This document shows positions 15,538-24,470 of a DNA stretch of 41,416 nt, one piece after another. This DNA comes from Phycisphaerae bacterium (GTDB lineage Bacteria > Planctomycetota > Phycisphaerae > UBA1845 > Fen-1342): positions 1 through 41,416 of the forward strand of contig JAUWNI010000024.1 in assembly GCA_030612705.1 (NCBI GenBank). Direction: 5' to 3'. The position numbers were made by a program, and so were the translations under genes. The notes under the pieces are model-generated. The model made no database searches and was not told the DNA's origin. It worked only from the letters and a program-made list of their open reading frames with translations. Each line of letters opens with the position of its first letter. Within the stretch, counting starts at the first letter, position 1.

Positions 15538-16919
15538 CCGTTCCCGTTCGCCGTGTCCGGCAGGCTGGCCTGATTTCCCGTAGGTCTGCCGATGCGAATG
15601 AGCTCGGCGTACCAACGCCCACTCGCTTTTATTATACGTTTTTGGGTCTGGTGATCGCAACGAATGATTCCGAATCGTTTGGCGAAGCCCTCGGACCACT
15701 CGAGGTTGTCGAGCAGTGTCCAGACGAAGTAGCCGCGCAGGTCGACGCCTTCGGCCAGGGCGGCGCCTGCCGCGGCGATATGATCGCGTAGGTACGCGGT
15801 GCGGTCCTGGTCAGCCACGTAGCCAGTCTCGTCGGCGTGGTCGTCGAACGCGGCGCCGTTTTCCGTGATGTAGATCGGGAGCCCCGGGTACCGCTTGTTC
15901 AGCCAGTGCAGCACGCGTCGTAGCCCATCGGGGACGATCGGCCAGCCCATGGTCGTTCGTGCGGCATCAGGCTGCGGCACGACCTCCGTTTCCATCGGGC
16001 CGGAACCCGGGGCGTGCCGGATCAGGTCACCCAGGTAATAGTTGAGCGCCAGAAAATCGACGGAGCCCTTAAGCAGGCGCGCGTCCTCAGCGGTGAACTC
16101 GGGCAGCAGCGAACCCAGGCGTTCGCGCAGAACATCGGGGTAGTCCCCGTAGTACGGCGGGTCGCCGAACCAGCCGCCGAAGTCGAGCATGGCGCGTTCG
16201 GCGGCGTCCACGTCTTCCGGCGTGTCGGAGGCCGGAGCGCTCCAATTCAGGTTCAGCGCGAGGCTGATGGCGCCGTGGTTGTGTCGGGCGGCGCGATAGC
16301 GAGCCGCGGCGTAAGCATGCGCTCGAAGCAAGTTGTGCCCAACGCGGTAGCCCAGAGTGCGATCACGGATCATCGGGGGGTGAACGCCCTGGAGATACCC
16401 GGCGGTGACGACAACCCACGGCTCGTTCAGCGTCAGCCAGTAGCGCACCCGGTCGCCCAGACGGGCGAAAGCCTGCTCGGCGTAATCGGCAAAAACATGC
16501 GGCAAATCCGGGTGCGTCCAGCCGCCAAGCTCGGTTTGCAGAGCCGCTGGTAGATCCCAGTGATACAGCGTCGCGAACGGCTCGATCCCCGCCGCACAGA
16601 GGGCATCCACGAGCCGATCGTAGAACGCCCATCCCTTGGCATTGACTGTGCCCCGCCCCTGCGGGAGAACGCGCGGCCAACTGATGCTGAATCGGTAGGC
16701 TCGCAGGTTGAGCTGACGCATGAGGTCGACGTCTTCTCGGTAACGATGGTAGTGGTCGCAGGCGGTGTCGCCGGTGTCGCCGCAGGCGATCTTCCCCGGC
16801 GTGGCACAAAAGACGTCCCAGATACTCGGCCCCTTGCCGTCTTCGGCTGCCGCGCCCTCGATCTGGAAGGCGGAGGTGGCCGCCCCCCACACGAAGCTAT
16901 TCGGAAACGTGACGTTCAT
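15534..16919 (-). CDS. GH1 beta-glucosidase
   Basis: Cytoplasmic retaining beta-glucosidase, 461 residues. The start region MNVTFPNSFVWGAATSAFQI matches the family N-terminus; the acid/base Glu166 lies in TLNEPW and the nucleophile Glu353 in YITENGAAF. Other landmarks are YRFSISWPRVLP and FVWTLLDNLEWSEGFAKRFG near the end. The frame stays open upstream to 17105 but that extension is basic and non-homologous in look, so ATG 16919 is chosen; the ribosome site is weak (CAGG close to the ATG). It is the first gene of the minus-strand operon with PF10091, binding protein and two permeases. It likely hydrolyses imported gluco-oligosaccharides beside the GH94 phosphorylase. Confidence 0.93.
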   Translation of the reverse strand: MNVTFPNSFVWGAATSAFQIEGAAAEDGKGPSIWDVFCATPGKIACGDTGDTACDHYHRYREDVDLMRQLNLRAYRFSISWPRVLPQGRGTVNAKGWAFYDRLVDALCAAGIEPFATLYHWDLPAALQTELGGWTHPDLPHVFADYAEQAFARLGDRVRYWLTLNEPWVVVTAGYLQGVHPPMIRDRTLGYRVGHNLLRAHAYAAARYRAARHNHGAISLALNLNWSAPASDTPEDVDAAERAMLDFGGWFGDPPYYGDYPDVLRERLGSLLPEFTAEDARLLKGSVDFLALNYYLGDLIRHAPGSGPMETEVVPQPDAARTTMGWPIVPDGLRRVLHWLNKRYPGLPIYITENGAAFDDHADETGYVADQDRTAYLRDHIAAAGAALAEGVDLRGYFVWTLLDNLEWSEGFAKRFGIIRCDHQTQKRIIKASGRWYAELIRIGRPTGNQASLPDTANGNG

Positions 16920-17114
16920 CCTGACTGTTTGGCCGGGTTCTCGGGTGTAGTTGGGGCAACGGCGCATGCCTCTGGAGAGGACTGGGCGCGCTGTCGCCGC
17001 TGCCATTCTGCCACAAGTTCTTTCTGCACAAGCGGTTAACGGGTAGCGACGTACGCCCGTGCGGTTCGATCGCAGGCGGCGCGCCTTCTCGCCGGATTGA
17101 AGCATACCCGTTTA

Positions 17115-17152
17115 TGAAAGCGCTTGCAATGGTCCGCCCGTGGTGATATATT
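17115..17152 (+). promoter_or_regulatory. LacI-type operator O3 with sigma-70 promoter
   Basis: Operator TGAAAGCGCTTGCA (17115-17128) overlaps a -35 box TTGCAA (17124-17129); after 17 bp comes -10 TATATT (17147-17152). The promoter faces the PEP-CTERM gene at 17232 and leaves an ~75-nt leader ending in GGAGGAAG. The 312-bp gap (16920-17231) also contains whatever promoter drives the GH1 operon leftwards, so the same operator may control both directions. Confidence 0.72.
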
Positions 17153-17231
17153 ATAGGGTGCAGGGGCGAACATATGCCTCGACAATATGTGGAGTGTAGT
17201 CAGTTCTCTCGCGCGAAAATGGAGGAAGAAG

Positions 17232-18032
17232 ATGCAGAAACGAATTGGAAACGGCTGGGTCATCGTTCTGGCGGCAGTGGTCTTCTGCTCCGGTGCGATC
17301 GCCTCGCCCGCCATCGACAGTGCGATCGTCCACGAGCGGATCTGGAATGACGCCGATTATTCCACCTTCACCTATGGAAACGACTATCCATCTTCGCTGT
17401 GGATGGACGACGCCGGTCTTGACGACTACGGCTGGGCTAACCGCCACAACTTCCGACTGTCGGAAAACGGCGGGATCAGCGACGCGGTGTTCATGAACGA
17501 CGATTACTTCGAGTTCTACGCGGACGTCACCATCACCGGGATCGCAAACGTCGAAGGCGGTCTCAATCTGTCGCCGTGGTGGTCACAAGACGTGGACGGC
17601 GTGTTCATGCTGAACACGGAGTCCGGTGAGATCGCTTGCTGGGGCGGTCGTTTGCCCTTTTACAGCTTCACTGCCGAACACGGGCTTACGTACTCGAAAG
17701 ACACAACCGTTCGTCTGGGCATGATCTACGACCCGCACAGTCTGACTGAGGCTGACCCCGGGACCATCCAGTACTTCTACACAGAGGGCGAAATCTACTA
17801 CGAGAGCCCGGTGCTGAGTTTCGACATGGGCAACCCGGGTGAGGACCCCCCGTACGGGCTGTGGGGCATCCTGAACGACGCGCGCGTCGGCGGGTGGTTT
17901 ATGCCCAAGGTTGACAGCGGGATCCCCGGGAACTGGGGTCACATCGACTTCGAGAATATGGTCTACGTTCCGGAGCCGGCAAGCCTGGTCTTGCTGGGCC
18001 TCGCGGGCCTGGCGCTGCTGCGCAGACGTTAA
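17232..18032 (+). CDS. PEP-CTERM exported protein in the LacI regulon
   Basis: 266 residues. Signal peptide at 1-26 (VIVLAAVVFCSGAIASPA). The middle is a beta-rich domain with no recognised family but a jelly-roll look (FEFYADVTITGIANVEGGLN, HIDFENMVYV). The C-terminus is a textbook PEP-CTERM sorting signal: PEP, hydrophobic helix LVLLGLAGLALL and an RRR tail, implying handling by an exosortase. GGAGGAAG lies directly before ATG 17232, so the longer upstream frame is rejected. The promoter carries operator O3, which ties it to the sugar island; a role in binding or detecting glycan at the cell surface is a reasonable guess. Confidence 0.85.
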   Translation: MQKRIGNGWVIVLAAVVFCSGAIASPAIDSAIVHERIWNDADYSTFTYGNDYPSSLWMDDAGLDDYGWANRHNFRLSENGGISDAVFMNDDYFEFYADVTITGIANVEGGLNLSPWWSQDVDGVFMLNTESGEIACWGGRLPFYSFTAEHGLTYSKDTTVRLGMIYDPHSLTEADPGTIQYFYTEGEIYYESPVLSFDMGNPGEDPPYGLWGILNDARVGGWFMPKVDSGIPGNWGHIDFENMVYVPEPASLVLLGLAGLALLRRR

Positions 18033-18174
18033 TCGCTGATTTCGCCCGACCGGATCGGGGTTGGCGACTAGAATCGGTAGAGGGGTAGGAAGCTGGAATC
18101 GGTGCGTGACCGGTTGCGGGGAGTGTGCCCGTGTGTCGCAGCTTCGCGGAGGGACAACCAGGGAAGAGGACGAC

Positions 18175-19020
18175 ATGCCGATGAAGGCGCGAGTGCTCAG
18201 GGATGACAGGCGTCGCGGACGGGGATTCACGCTGATTGAGTTGCTGGTCGTGGTCGCGATCATTGCGTTGCTGATCGCGATACTGCTTCCCTCGCTTCAC
18301 CGGGTCCGCGCTAAGGCGCGCGATTCTGTCTGCCAATCGAACCTGCACCAGTTGGGGCTGGCCACGACGTATTATGCACAGAATTGCGACGGGCGCCTGC
18401 CCTACATCCTACGTAACGAATCCTCGGAAGCCGTGCGTTTCTACCAATACCACCAGCTTTTCGATTTCTGGCCGTACCTGAAGGATCTGGACATCTTTAT
18501 CTGTCCCAGCGCACAAGATGAGACGTCCGTCAAGATCTTCGAGGAACGCCAGGACGAGGAATGGACCTACTACACGGTGTTGAAGACAGATGATCGGTAC
18601 CTGGAAGCCTATCGGCACGGATGGTGGCCCGAGATTAACCCGGCTGATTATCCGGGGCAGAAGATCGATGTGTTGTACACCGAGTACTGGTTCAATGATT
18701 GGGGCGAGGGTGCCACTCACCCCGTCACCGGGCAGCCAATCCCGGCAGTCAGCGGCGGGCTGATCGACGAGATCCCGTTTCCCAATTACACGGTTGTGAT
18801 GTGCGACCCCTTCTGGGAACGGTGCGACCCCCGCCATGACGGCGCTAATCAATTCGTTTTCCTTGACACGCACGTGGAGAGGATCGAGCGGACGCGATAC
18901 GTGGACCCCGTGGGTACGCAGGGCGGCAGTCGTCTACCCAGCGACATTGATCCCTACGGGAATCGACCGTTCTGGGCCTGGGGCCTCACGGAGGCCGGGG
19001 TTGACGGCATACAAAACTGA
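18175..19020 (+). CDS. Pseudopilin-like (type II secretion/type IV pilin) protein
   Basis: 281 residues. The N-terminus has the prepilin peptidase site and hydrophobic stalk ([20 protein letters not shown]) followed by [20 protein letters not shown], the standard planctomycete arrangement. The C-terminal part includes [19 protein letters not shown], resembling the H-x9-DG end motif of these proteins. The start at ATG 18175 is preceded by AAGAGGA. It follows the PEP-CTERM gene by 142 bp on the same strand and precedes a CBM-like exported protein. Planctomycetes encode dozens of such proteins and their individual roles are mostly unknown. Confidence 0.9.
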   Translation: MPMKARVLRDDRRRGRGFTLIELLVVVAIIALLIAILLPSLHRVRAKARDSVCQSNLHQLGLATTYYAQNCDGRLPYILRNESSEAVRFYQYHQLFDFWPYLKDLDIFICPSAQDETSVKIFEERQDEEWTYYTVLKTDDRYLEAYRHGWWPEINPADYPGQKIDVLYTEYWFNDWGEGATHPVTGQPIPAVSGGLIDEIPFPNYTVVMCDPFWERCDPRHDGANQFVFLDTHVERIERTRYVDPVGTQGGSRLPSDIDPYGNRPFWAWGLTEAGVDGIQN

Positions 19021-19103
19021 GACCGCGTCCATCGTTAATGAGGCTAGAGGGGCGAGGACGCGGAGCGGTTATCGTAATCTCGGACTAAACGGAAGGAAGC
19101 CTT

Positions 19104-20897
19104 ATGACACTTCGAAAGGTCGCACTGCTTGCAGGGATCGCGGGCCTGATCGCGCCGGCCGTGCTGGTGGCCCGCCAGAACATCCTCAAGAACGGGAGCA
19201 TGGAATCGGGGGAAGGCCCAGGGAGCGTAGATCCCCAGGTCGCGGCCGAGTGGACCGAGTTCGGCGTCAATGTGGAGCGCTCCGACACGGTTAACCTGGT
19301 CCCGCCTGGACCGGGGCACTCGCTCAAGGTGTTCGGCGACGGCGATAACACCAGCGCGGGGGCCTACCAGGAGGTAACCGGCGTGTCCGCCGGTCAGAAC
19401 GTGACGGCGTCTGTGCAACTGCACACCCCCGCGTTTGACAAGCTGGGCGGCAGCGGGCAGGCCGGGATCGTGCTCGAGTTCGTCAATCTGTTCGGCGGGA
19501 CAATCAGCATGCACGAAGCGTATGTGCTGGATGCCGACTCACCCGCCGACACCTGGATCCCCGCCACGCTCGGGCCCTTCGCAGCGCCGGGAGATACGGC
19601 GAAAGTGCGCGTGACCTGCCGCCTGTGGTGGAGCCCGGGCGACGTCCTGGGGGCCGCGTACTGGGACGATGCTCAAGTGACGATCGATGGGGGCCCCGAT
19701 CAGATCCTGAACGGCGACTTCGAGACCGCCGGGTCCGGCGAAGGACAGAGCACGGTCGGCATCGACGACTGGTTCGGCTTTAACGATCAGGAGAAGTCCG
19801 AAGACGTTGCCGAACATGGGATCGCGAGCCTGAAGCTGGGTACGCGCGAGGCGTACTCCGGGCTGTATCAGAGCATGGGTGTGTTGAACGACGGCGATCA
19901 TCTCTACATGATCGCCTATGCGTTAAACCCGTCGAGCGACCCGTTGACCGGGACCTCGCGCGTCGGGATCAAGCTCGAGTTTGACGCAAACGTGGATGTG
20001 CCTCCCCCGGAGGAGAATCTGGCTTTTGACGAGACCGCGAACCCTAATGAATGGACGCTGGTCGAATTGGCGACGACGGTGCCGCCGGAAGCTACCATCG
20101 CTCGCGTTGTCTGTATTTACACCGGCAACCAGGAGACCACCGGCGCCGTGCACTTTGACTGGGCCGGTGCGGAGCGTGGCAGCGCTCCCGGCACGAACCA
20201 GTTGCTCAACGCGAGCTTCGAGCTGGGGCCCGGCGGCATGAACGGGCTGACCGACTGGACTGAATTCAGCTCGTCCGTGTCTGAGGCACAGAAGAGCTGC
20301 TTTGAAGTGCCGGCCTACGACGGGATCTGTACCGCCCGAGCAACGGGAGAGGACGTGGCGGGGCTGTACCAGGAAATCACTGTCACTCCCGAGGAAAGCC
20401 TGCTGATCAGCGCTTACCTGTACACGCCCGACTACGAGCAACTGACCGGCACCGGCCGAGCCGGCATCAAGATCGAGTGGGCGGTCGGCGGCGTGCCGGA
20501 GGACGTCGATATCGGCGGCGCGGACAACACGATTGACCCGGGCGCTCCGCAGGACACCTGGATCCCCCTAACGATCGATTACACCATGCCGTCCGGCTCG
20601 AGTGCCCTGACTCAGTTTACGAACCTCATCGAGCAGGGCACGGCGATGACCGGAACCGTCTACATGGACTCCTGCGAGGCCGTGGTGCTCAACCGGTTCG
20701 ACGGTTCGGACGTCGACGGCGACGACGATCAGGATAATCACGACATCGCCTGGTTCCAGCGGTGCTACACCGGCGCCGGAGCGGGCGGGCTCCCGTTTAA
20801 TGGAATCGTGTTCGATTCGGACGATGACGAAGACATTGACTGGACTGACTGGGAATTCTTCGGGCCGCGGATCACCGGTCCCGGGCAAGGTGAATGA
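19104..20897 (+). CDS. Exported three-module CBM-like protein with dockerin-like tail
   Basis: 597 residues. Signal peptide ending near VLVARQ, then three related beta-sandwich modules, each opening with a copy of the same motif: NILKNGSMESG (~26), DQILNGDFETAG (~200) and NQLLNASFELGPG (~365). This N-G-x-F-E start is typical of CBM4/9/16/22-like carbohydrate-binding modules. The modules share DTWIPxTL blocks. The last ~65 residues contain acidic calcium-loop repeats (DVDGDDDQDNHDIAWFQRCY and DSDDDEDIDWTDWEFF), a degenerate dockerin-like pair. No catalytic domain is present. AAGGAAG precedes the ATG. Probably binds polysaccharide outside the cell. Confidence 0.8.
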   Translation: MTLRKVALLAGIAGLIAPAVLVARQNILKNGSMESGEGPGSVDPQVAAEWTEFGVNVERSDTVNLVPPGPGHSLKVFGDGDNTSAGAYQEVTGVSAGQNVTASVQLHTPAFDKLGGSGQAGIVLEFVNLFGGTISMHEAYVLDADSPADTWIPATLGPFAAPGDTAKVRVTCRLWWSPGDVLGAAYWDDAQVTIDGGPDQILNGDFETAGSGEGQSTVGIDDWFGFNDQEKSEDVAEHGIASLKLGTREAYSGLYQSMGVLNDGDHLYMIAYALNPSSDPLTGTSRVGIKLEFDANVDVPPPEENLAFDETANPNEWTLVELATTVPPEATIARVVCIYTGNQETTGAVHFDWAGAERGSAPGTNQLLNASFELGPGGMNGLTDWTEFSSSVSEAQKSCFEVPAYDGICTARATGEDVAGLYQEITVTPEESLLISAYLYTPDYEQLTGTGRAGIKIEWAVGGVPEDVDIGGADNTIDPGAPQDTWIPLTIDYTMPSGSSALTQFTNLIEQGTAMTGTVYMDSCEAVVLNRFDGSDVDGDDDQDNHDIAWFQRCYTGAGAGGLPFNGIVFDSDDDEDIDWTDWEFFGPRITGPGQGE

Positions 20898-20923
20898 TGG
20901 ATGCGCAGCGCGGAGGCGAACAG

Positions 20924-21748
20924 ATGAGGAGCTTTACGATACTAGCGGCTTTGGCGGTGTTGATGTTGGCCACGGACGCGACGGCACAGACCGTCACGCT
21001 CACGCTCGACTCTCCACAGAACGGTCAGATGGTGCAATCCGGCGCCTCGATCAACTGGCAGATCATCTTCACGGTCTCGCCGGGCGACAACGAGGGGTTG
21101 GCGCTGTTGAGCTGCGACTTGACGCAGGCCCCCAACAATCCGGCGCTGCTCGACATACCACCTGCCGACGACGTCCCCACCGAGATGACGAACTTCAGCC
21201 GCCCGGACGGCATCTGCAACCCCGGCGAGACCAACCCGGTCACCGGCTACATCGGCGTGCAGCGCGGCGAGGCCGGGCAGATGAACCTCATCCAGGTTGG
21301 CGGTGGACAAAACACCTTCGGCCAGGCGATGTCGCCCGGCTCCGGCATCGCCGAGAATGCGAACGTCGTACCGGGCGTCGGCCAGGGCACGCCGCAGATC
21401 CTGGCCTCGGGAAGCTTCACAGCCCCGAGCGCGTGCGGAACGTATACCTTCGAGCTCACAAATGCCGTCGCCAACGTGCTGCTCGAACACAACGATCCAC
21501 CGGCATTCTCTCCGGTGACCCAACCGGCAATCGATACGGCGGCCGCCGGCATCAGCTTCACGATCGCTCTCCTGGGCGATCTGGACTTCGACGGCGACGT
21601 TGATCTGGCCGACCTGGCCCAATTGCTCGGCCACTATGGCGAGACCAGCGGCATGACTTATGAAGACGGCGACCTGGATGGCGACGGGGATGTGGATCTG
21701 GCGGACCTGGCGGCGTTGCTGTCGGTCTATGGCACGACCTGCGAGTAG
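20924..21748 (+). CDS. Exported dockerin-like protein of unknown function
   Basis: 274 residues. Signal peptide MRSFTILAALAVLMLATDA; GGAGG eight bases before ATG 20924 decides this start over an ATG ten codons upstream that overlaps the previous stop. The central ~180 residues form one beta-rich domain (VTLTLDSPQNGQMVQSGASI at the start, IGVQRGEAGQMNLIQV, CGTYTFELTNAVANVLLEHN at the end) of a type common in planctomycete surface proteins. The C-terminus holds two near-perfect dockerin-like calcium loops (DFDGDVDLADLAQLLGHYG and DGDGDVDLADLAALLSVYG). The close spacing to the CBM-like gene upstream suggests co-transcription. Confidence 0.85.
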   Translation: MRSFTILAALAVLMLATDATAQTVTLTLDSPQNGQMVQSGASINWQIIFTVSPGDNEGLALLSCDLTQAPNNPALLDIPPADDVPTEMTNFSRPDGICNPGETNPVTGYIGVQRGEAGQMNLIQVGGGQNTFGQAMSPGSGIAENANVVPGVGQGTPQILASGSFTAPSACGTYTFELTNAVANVLLEHNDPPAFSPVTQPAIDTAAAGISFTIALLGDLDFDGDVDLADLAQLLGHYGETSGMTYEDGDLDGDGDVDLADLAALLSVYGTTCE

Positions 21749-21843
21749 GCGGGGGCGAAGATTCGGCGGCGGCACAAGCGTGGGCCGCCTCAAGCCCGGA
21801 AGCTGCACTTGGCTAGATAGTTGCCGGAGAAGGGGGTTACGAG

Positions 21844-23057
21844 ATGAGAAGAGCCGTTTGTTTGCTGTGTGTGATCAGTTGGCGAGTGTGGCCGAGGCCG
21901 AACTGTTCGTGGGGCTGGAAGGCTCCACCCTCGCCACCAAGTCAACAGACCTGAGCGGCTTCCCCGACGCAACCTGGGAAAACCACTTCGCGTTTGACGT
22001 ATCCGGCGCGGCGGCCGCCCCAGACGGCACCTTGTACGTGTGCAACGAGGCGTTTACCACCAGGCTGTACCGATCGACAGACTTTGGCACGCCTGTGCTC
22101 ATGGCAACCCTTTCGGAGGACATTCACAGCATGGCCTTTGGCCGCGGCGGCGGCGACCTGATGGTTGATACGGGGCAAGGAGGGTTGGTGCTCCGGTATT
22201 TCGGTGGTCCGGCGTGGAAGTTCACCACTACCGGAGGCGGGGAGCGGTTACTGCTGGCCAAGCGCGCCACCGACGGGACGATAACTCCGCAATTCGCCTT
22301 CGATCCCGGCGGTTACCTCGGCGTAGGAACGACGGAGCCCACCAACCGTCTGCATGTCGCCGGAACCGCCCGCGCCGACCAATTCCTGGTCTACCAATCC
22401 AACAACCTGGCGATCAACTCGTATGGCACGGCCGGCGCCGGCGGCGTCGTTGAGATAAAAGGGCCCGACGGACTCTGGGATAACGGAATCGTGCTCCAGG
22501 GCCAAGCGTCCTCCTACGGCGGCCAGTACCTGGCGTATGATAGCGCCGGCACGGCCACCGTGCAGATCAATGCCGACGGCGTCACCGGCGGCGCTGCGTT
22601 CTTTCTCGGCGACGGCGAGCAGACGGATTACACGGTCATGCTAGACGCCGCCGCACTAGGAACCGGCTCCGTGCTCGAGCTGCGCGACACGAACCGCCAG
22701 GATAAAGTGCGCCTGTACGGCGCGCACTCCGGCGGCGAGCTCTGGCTTTATGAGAACGACCCTGGCGTGCGCGGAATCGTCCTCGACGGTGACAGCGGCG
22801 ACGGGGGTGCCGTGTTCGTTTACGATCACGATGGCTACGAGACCATCACCTCGCGCGGTGACCAGACCAGCACCGAAGGCGCCTTGGTCGTGCTTAGGAA
22901 TGGCAACGGTGTCGCAACGATCGAACTAGATGCCGACCGCAATGGCGGCGAGGGGTGGGTGCGGGCCCAAGTGATCGAGATCACCGGCGGCAGCGACTGG
23001 GAGATCACGTTTCACTTCATTGGCAGCTCGAAGGCCATGAGCACCTGCGATCCGTAA
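21844..23057 (+). pseudogene. Chimeric exported protein: propeller-like head joined to tail-fibre-like stalk, disrupted
   Basis: ATG 21844 with AAGGGGG upstream begins a signal peptide (MRRAVCLLCVIS), but the rest (LASVAEAELFVGLEG) is one frame over; a single missing base near 21878-21881 would repair it. The first ~115 residues resemble planctomycete exported proteins with one-blade repeats (DGTLYVCNEAFTTRLY, EDIHSMAFGRG). At about 22200 the sequence changes to a phage tail-fibre-like stalk (YLGVGTTEPTNRLHVAGTAR, then repeats such as VLELRDTNRQDKVRLYG). The stalk ends at VIEITGGSD, where related proteins continue into a conserved C-terminal domain; here it stops after an unrelated tail, and the opposite-strand fragment begins. 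I read it as two joined gene pieces, truncated and frameshifted. Confidence 0.6.
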
Positions 23058-23490
23058 AACGGATAGCGAATGCGGCAGCGATAGCCCCGCAGTTTGTCGC
23101 CGTCCCACCCGAGCTTGTCGCAGGTGTAGCGAAGCAACTCAACATATTCGGGAACCCCGGCGATCCGGAACTTCGCCGTACCCCAGCCGAGAGGCTGGAT
23201 CGACTCGGCCAGGTCGAGGCGGTCGATGTCTCGACTACGGTCATTCACGGCGGCCACTCCGCGAATTGTTGTGTCATAAATCGTGAGTTCAGGCGTGGAG
23301 TCAGGCCAGACCGCCTCGTGCAGCAGTACATCCAGAACCAGCGTCTCGGTTGGCGTCTGCACTTCGGCGGAGGCGCTTCTGCGACGGTTGGAGGCGGTAT
23401 CTCTGTAGCGTTCGAGATGCCTGCGAAAGACTTCCACACCGAAGATATTCACCGCCGACTTTGGGCCGATCCCGTTCCCGGCGACCACGT
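23012..23490 (-). pseudogene. C-terminal fragment of an unrecognised, probably multicopy protein
   Basis: The minus-strand frame gives a coherent protein stretch: FGVEVFRRHLERYRDTASNR, TETLVLDVLLHEAVWPDSTP, RDIDRLDLAESIQPLGWGTA, VPEYVELLRYTCDKLGWDGD and CRIRYPFYGSQVLMAFELPM, then TGA at 23012-23014. It has no domain I can name. The start is missing: beyond about 23490 the opposite strand carries the end of a different protein. The stop is a few bases from where the plus-strand stalk gene loses its expected sequence, so both edges look like junctions. Confidence 0.55.
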
Positions 23491-23495
23491 AGTGA

Positions 23496-23888
23496 ACTGT
23501 GCTGGTGGCGCGGACGGGGGACTCATTCGAGGTGGCGCCCGGCGACATGCGGACCATCGACGTGCTCTTTCACCTGACGCCGCTGGTGTCCGCGAGGGGC
23601 TGTGACGAGAACGCACCTACGAGCTTCAACGACCAGGAAGGATTGGCCTTCTTTGCGTCCTTCGTCGATGGAAGCGCCGGCATCTTTGTGGCGACGCTGT
23701 TGCCGGAGCTGGCCGGCGACCTCGACGGCGACGGCGATGTGGATCTGGCCGACTTGGCCCAGCTACTTGCCCACTATGGCATGACCAGTGGAGCCCAGTA
23801 CGAAGACGGCGACCGCGACGGTGATGGTGACGGGGACCTGAGCGATCTTGCGGCGTTGCTGGCGAACTACGGTACGGCTTGCCCCTGA
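23496..23888 (+). pseudogene. C-terminal fragment of a dockerin-like exported protein
   Basis: Open from just after a TGA at 23493. About 70 residues of a beta domain end (EVAPGDMRTIDVLF, NDQEGLAFFASFVDGSAGIF) are followed by two dockerin-like calcium loops (DGDGDVDLADLAQLLAHYG and DGDGDGDLSDLAALLANYG). It closely resembles the tail of the protein at 20924 at both protein and DNA level. No signal peptide or ribosome site; the 5' part has been replaced by the minus-strand fragment. Confidence 0.65.
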
Positions 23889-24016
23889 GCCGAGGACATG
23901 AATTCCCTGTCGCTTCCGAAGATTCAATTCGCGGTGCCTCGAGCGCCTGGCCATCGCCGGCACCGCGCGAAACATACGGCCGGATGTGCTGGTCCACCGA
24001 ATCGTGCGCCGTGCGA

Positions 24017-24373
24017 ACCGTGTACAGCCTGCACACATACGACCCGGACCTCTACACGAACCAGGAGAACGCATCAGCCATCGGTTATCCGAGCGTCGTC
24101 CAGGTCGCCGGCGAGTCCATCAATTTCAACCGCAATTGGCTCGCGGAGAATCTACGCCCGGCCCTCGAGTTCGCCCGGCGACATGATGTCCCCATATACG
24201 TTGGCGAATTCGGCGTCTTCCGCTGGGTTCCTGGCGCTGTGACCTTCGTCAGCGATGAAATGAGCCTGTTCGAACAGTACGGCTGGAATTACGCCTGCTA
24301 TGTCTGGCGGGGCGACGATGTCGGATTCGACGGTTTCAACGTTGAGTACGGCCCAGGCCGCTACAGTCTATAG
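24017..24373 (+). pseudogene. C-terminal fragment of a GH5-like cellulase
   Basis: About 118 residues of a (beta/alpha)8 glycosidase end: YSLHTYDPDLYTN, NRNWLAENLRPALEFARRHD, VPIYVGEFGVFRWVPG (the Glu in VGEFG matches the GH5 nucleophile), and FEQYGWNYACYVWRGDDVGF. The N-terminal half, including the Asn-Glu-Pro acid/base strand, is absent: the open frame continues upstream to 23879 but without recognisable homology. The last codons RYSL-stop lie inside dispersed repeat copy 2, so the 3' end may also be altered. Confidence 0.7.
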
Positions 24374-24403
24374 GCGCCGCCGACTTTTTACAGCGGACTG
24401 TTA
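24360..24403 (+). repeat. Dispersed 43-bp repeat, copy 2
   Basis: Begins GCTACAGTCTATAGGCGCCG and ends GCGGACTGTTA. ACAGTC and GACTGT at the ends are complementary. It supplies the last codons and stop of the GH5-like fragment. See copies at 138-180 and 28730-28772. Confidence 0.75.
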
Positions 24404-24408
24404 TGCCG

Positions 24409-24437
24409 TCGGGGCCGCCCATTAAGAGCGGCCCCGA
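24409..24437. terminator. Hairpin between convergent genes
   Basis: TCGGGGCCGC (24409-24418) pairs perfectly with GCGGCCCCGA (24428-24437) around a 9-nt loop. It lies between the end of the GH5-like fragment and the end of the minus-strand gene at 24471, so it could stop transcription from both sides, although neither side has a strong T tract. Confidence 0.55.
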
Positions 24438-24470
24438 TTAGGTTCGCGTGTGATACTGATTCAATCCAGC

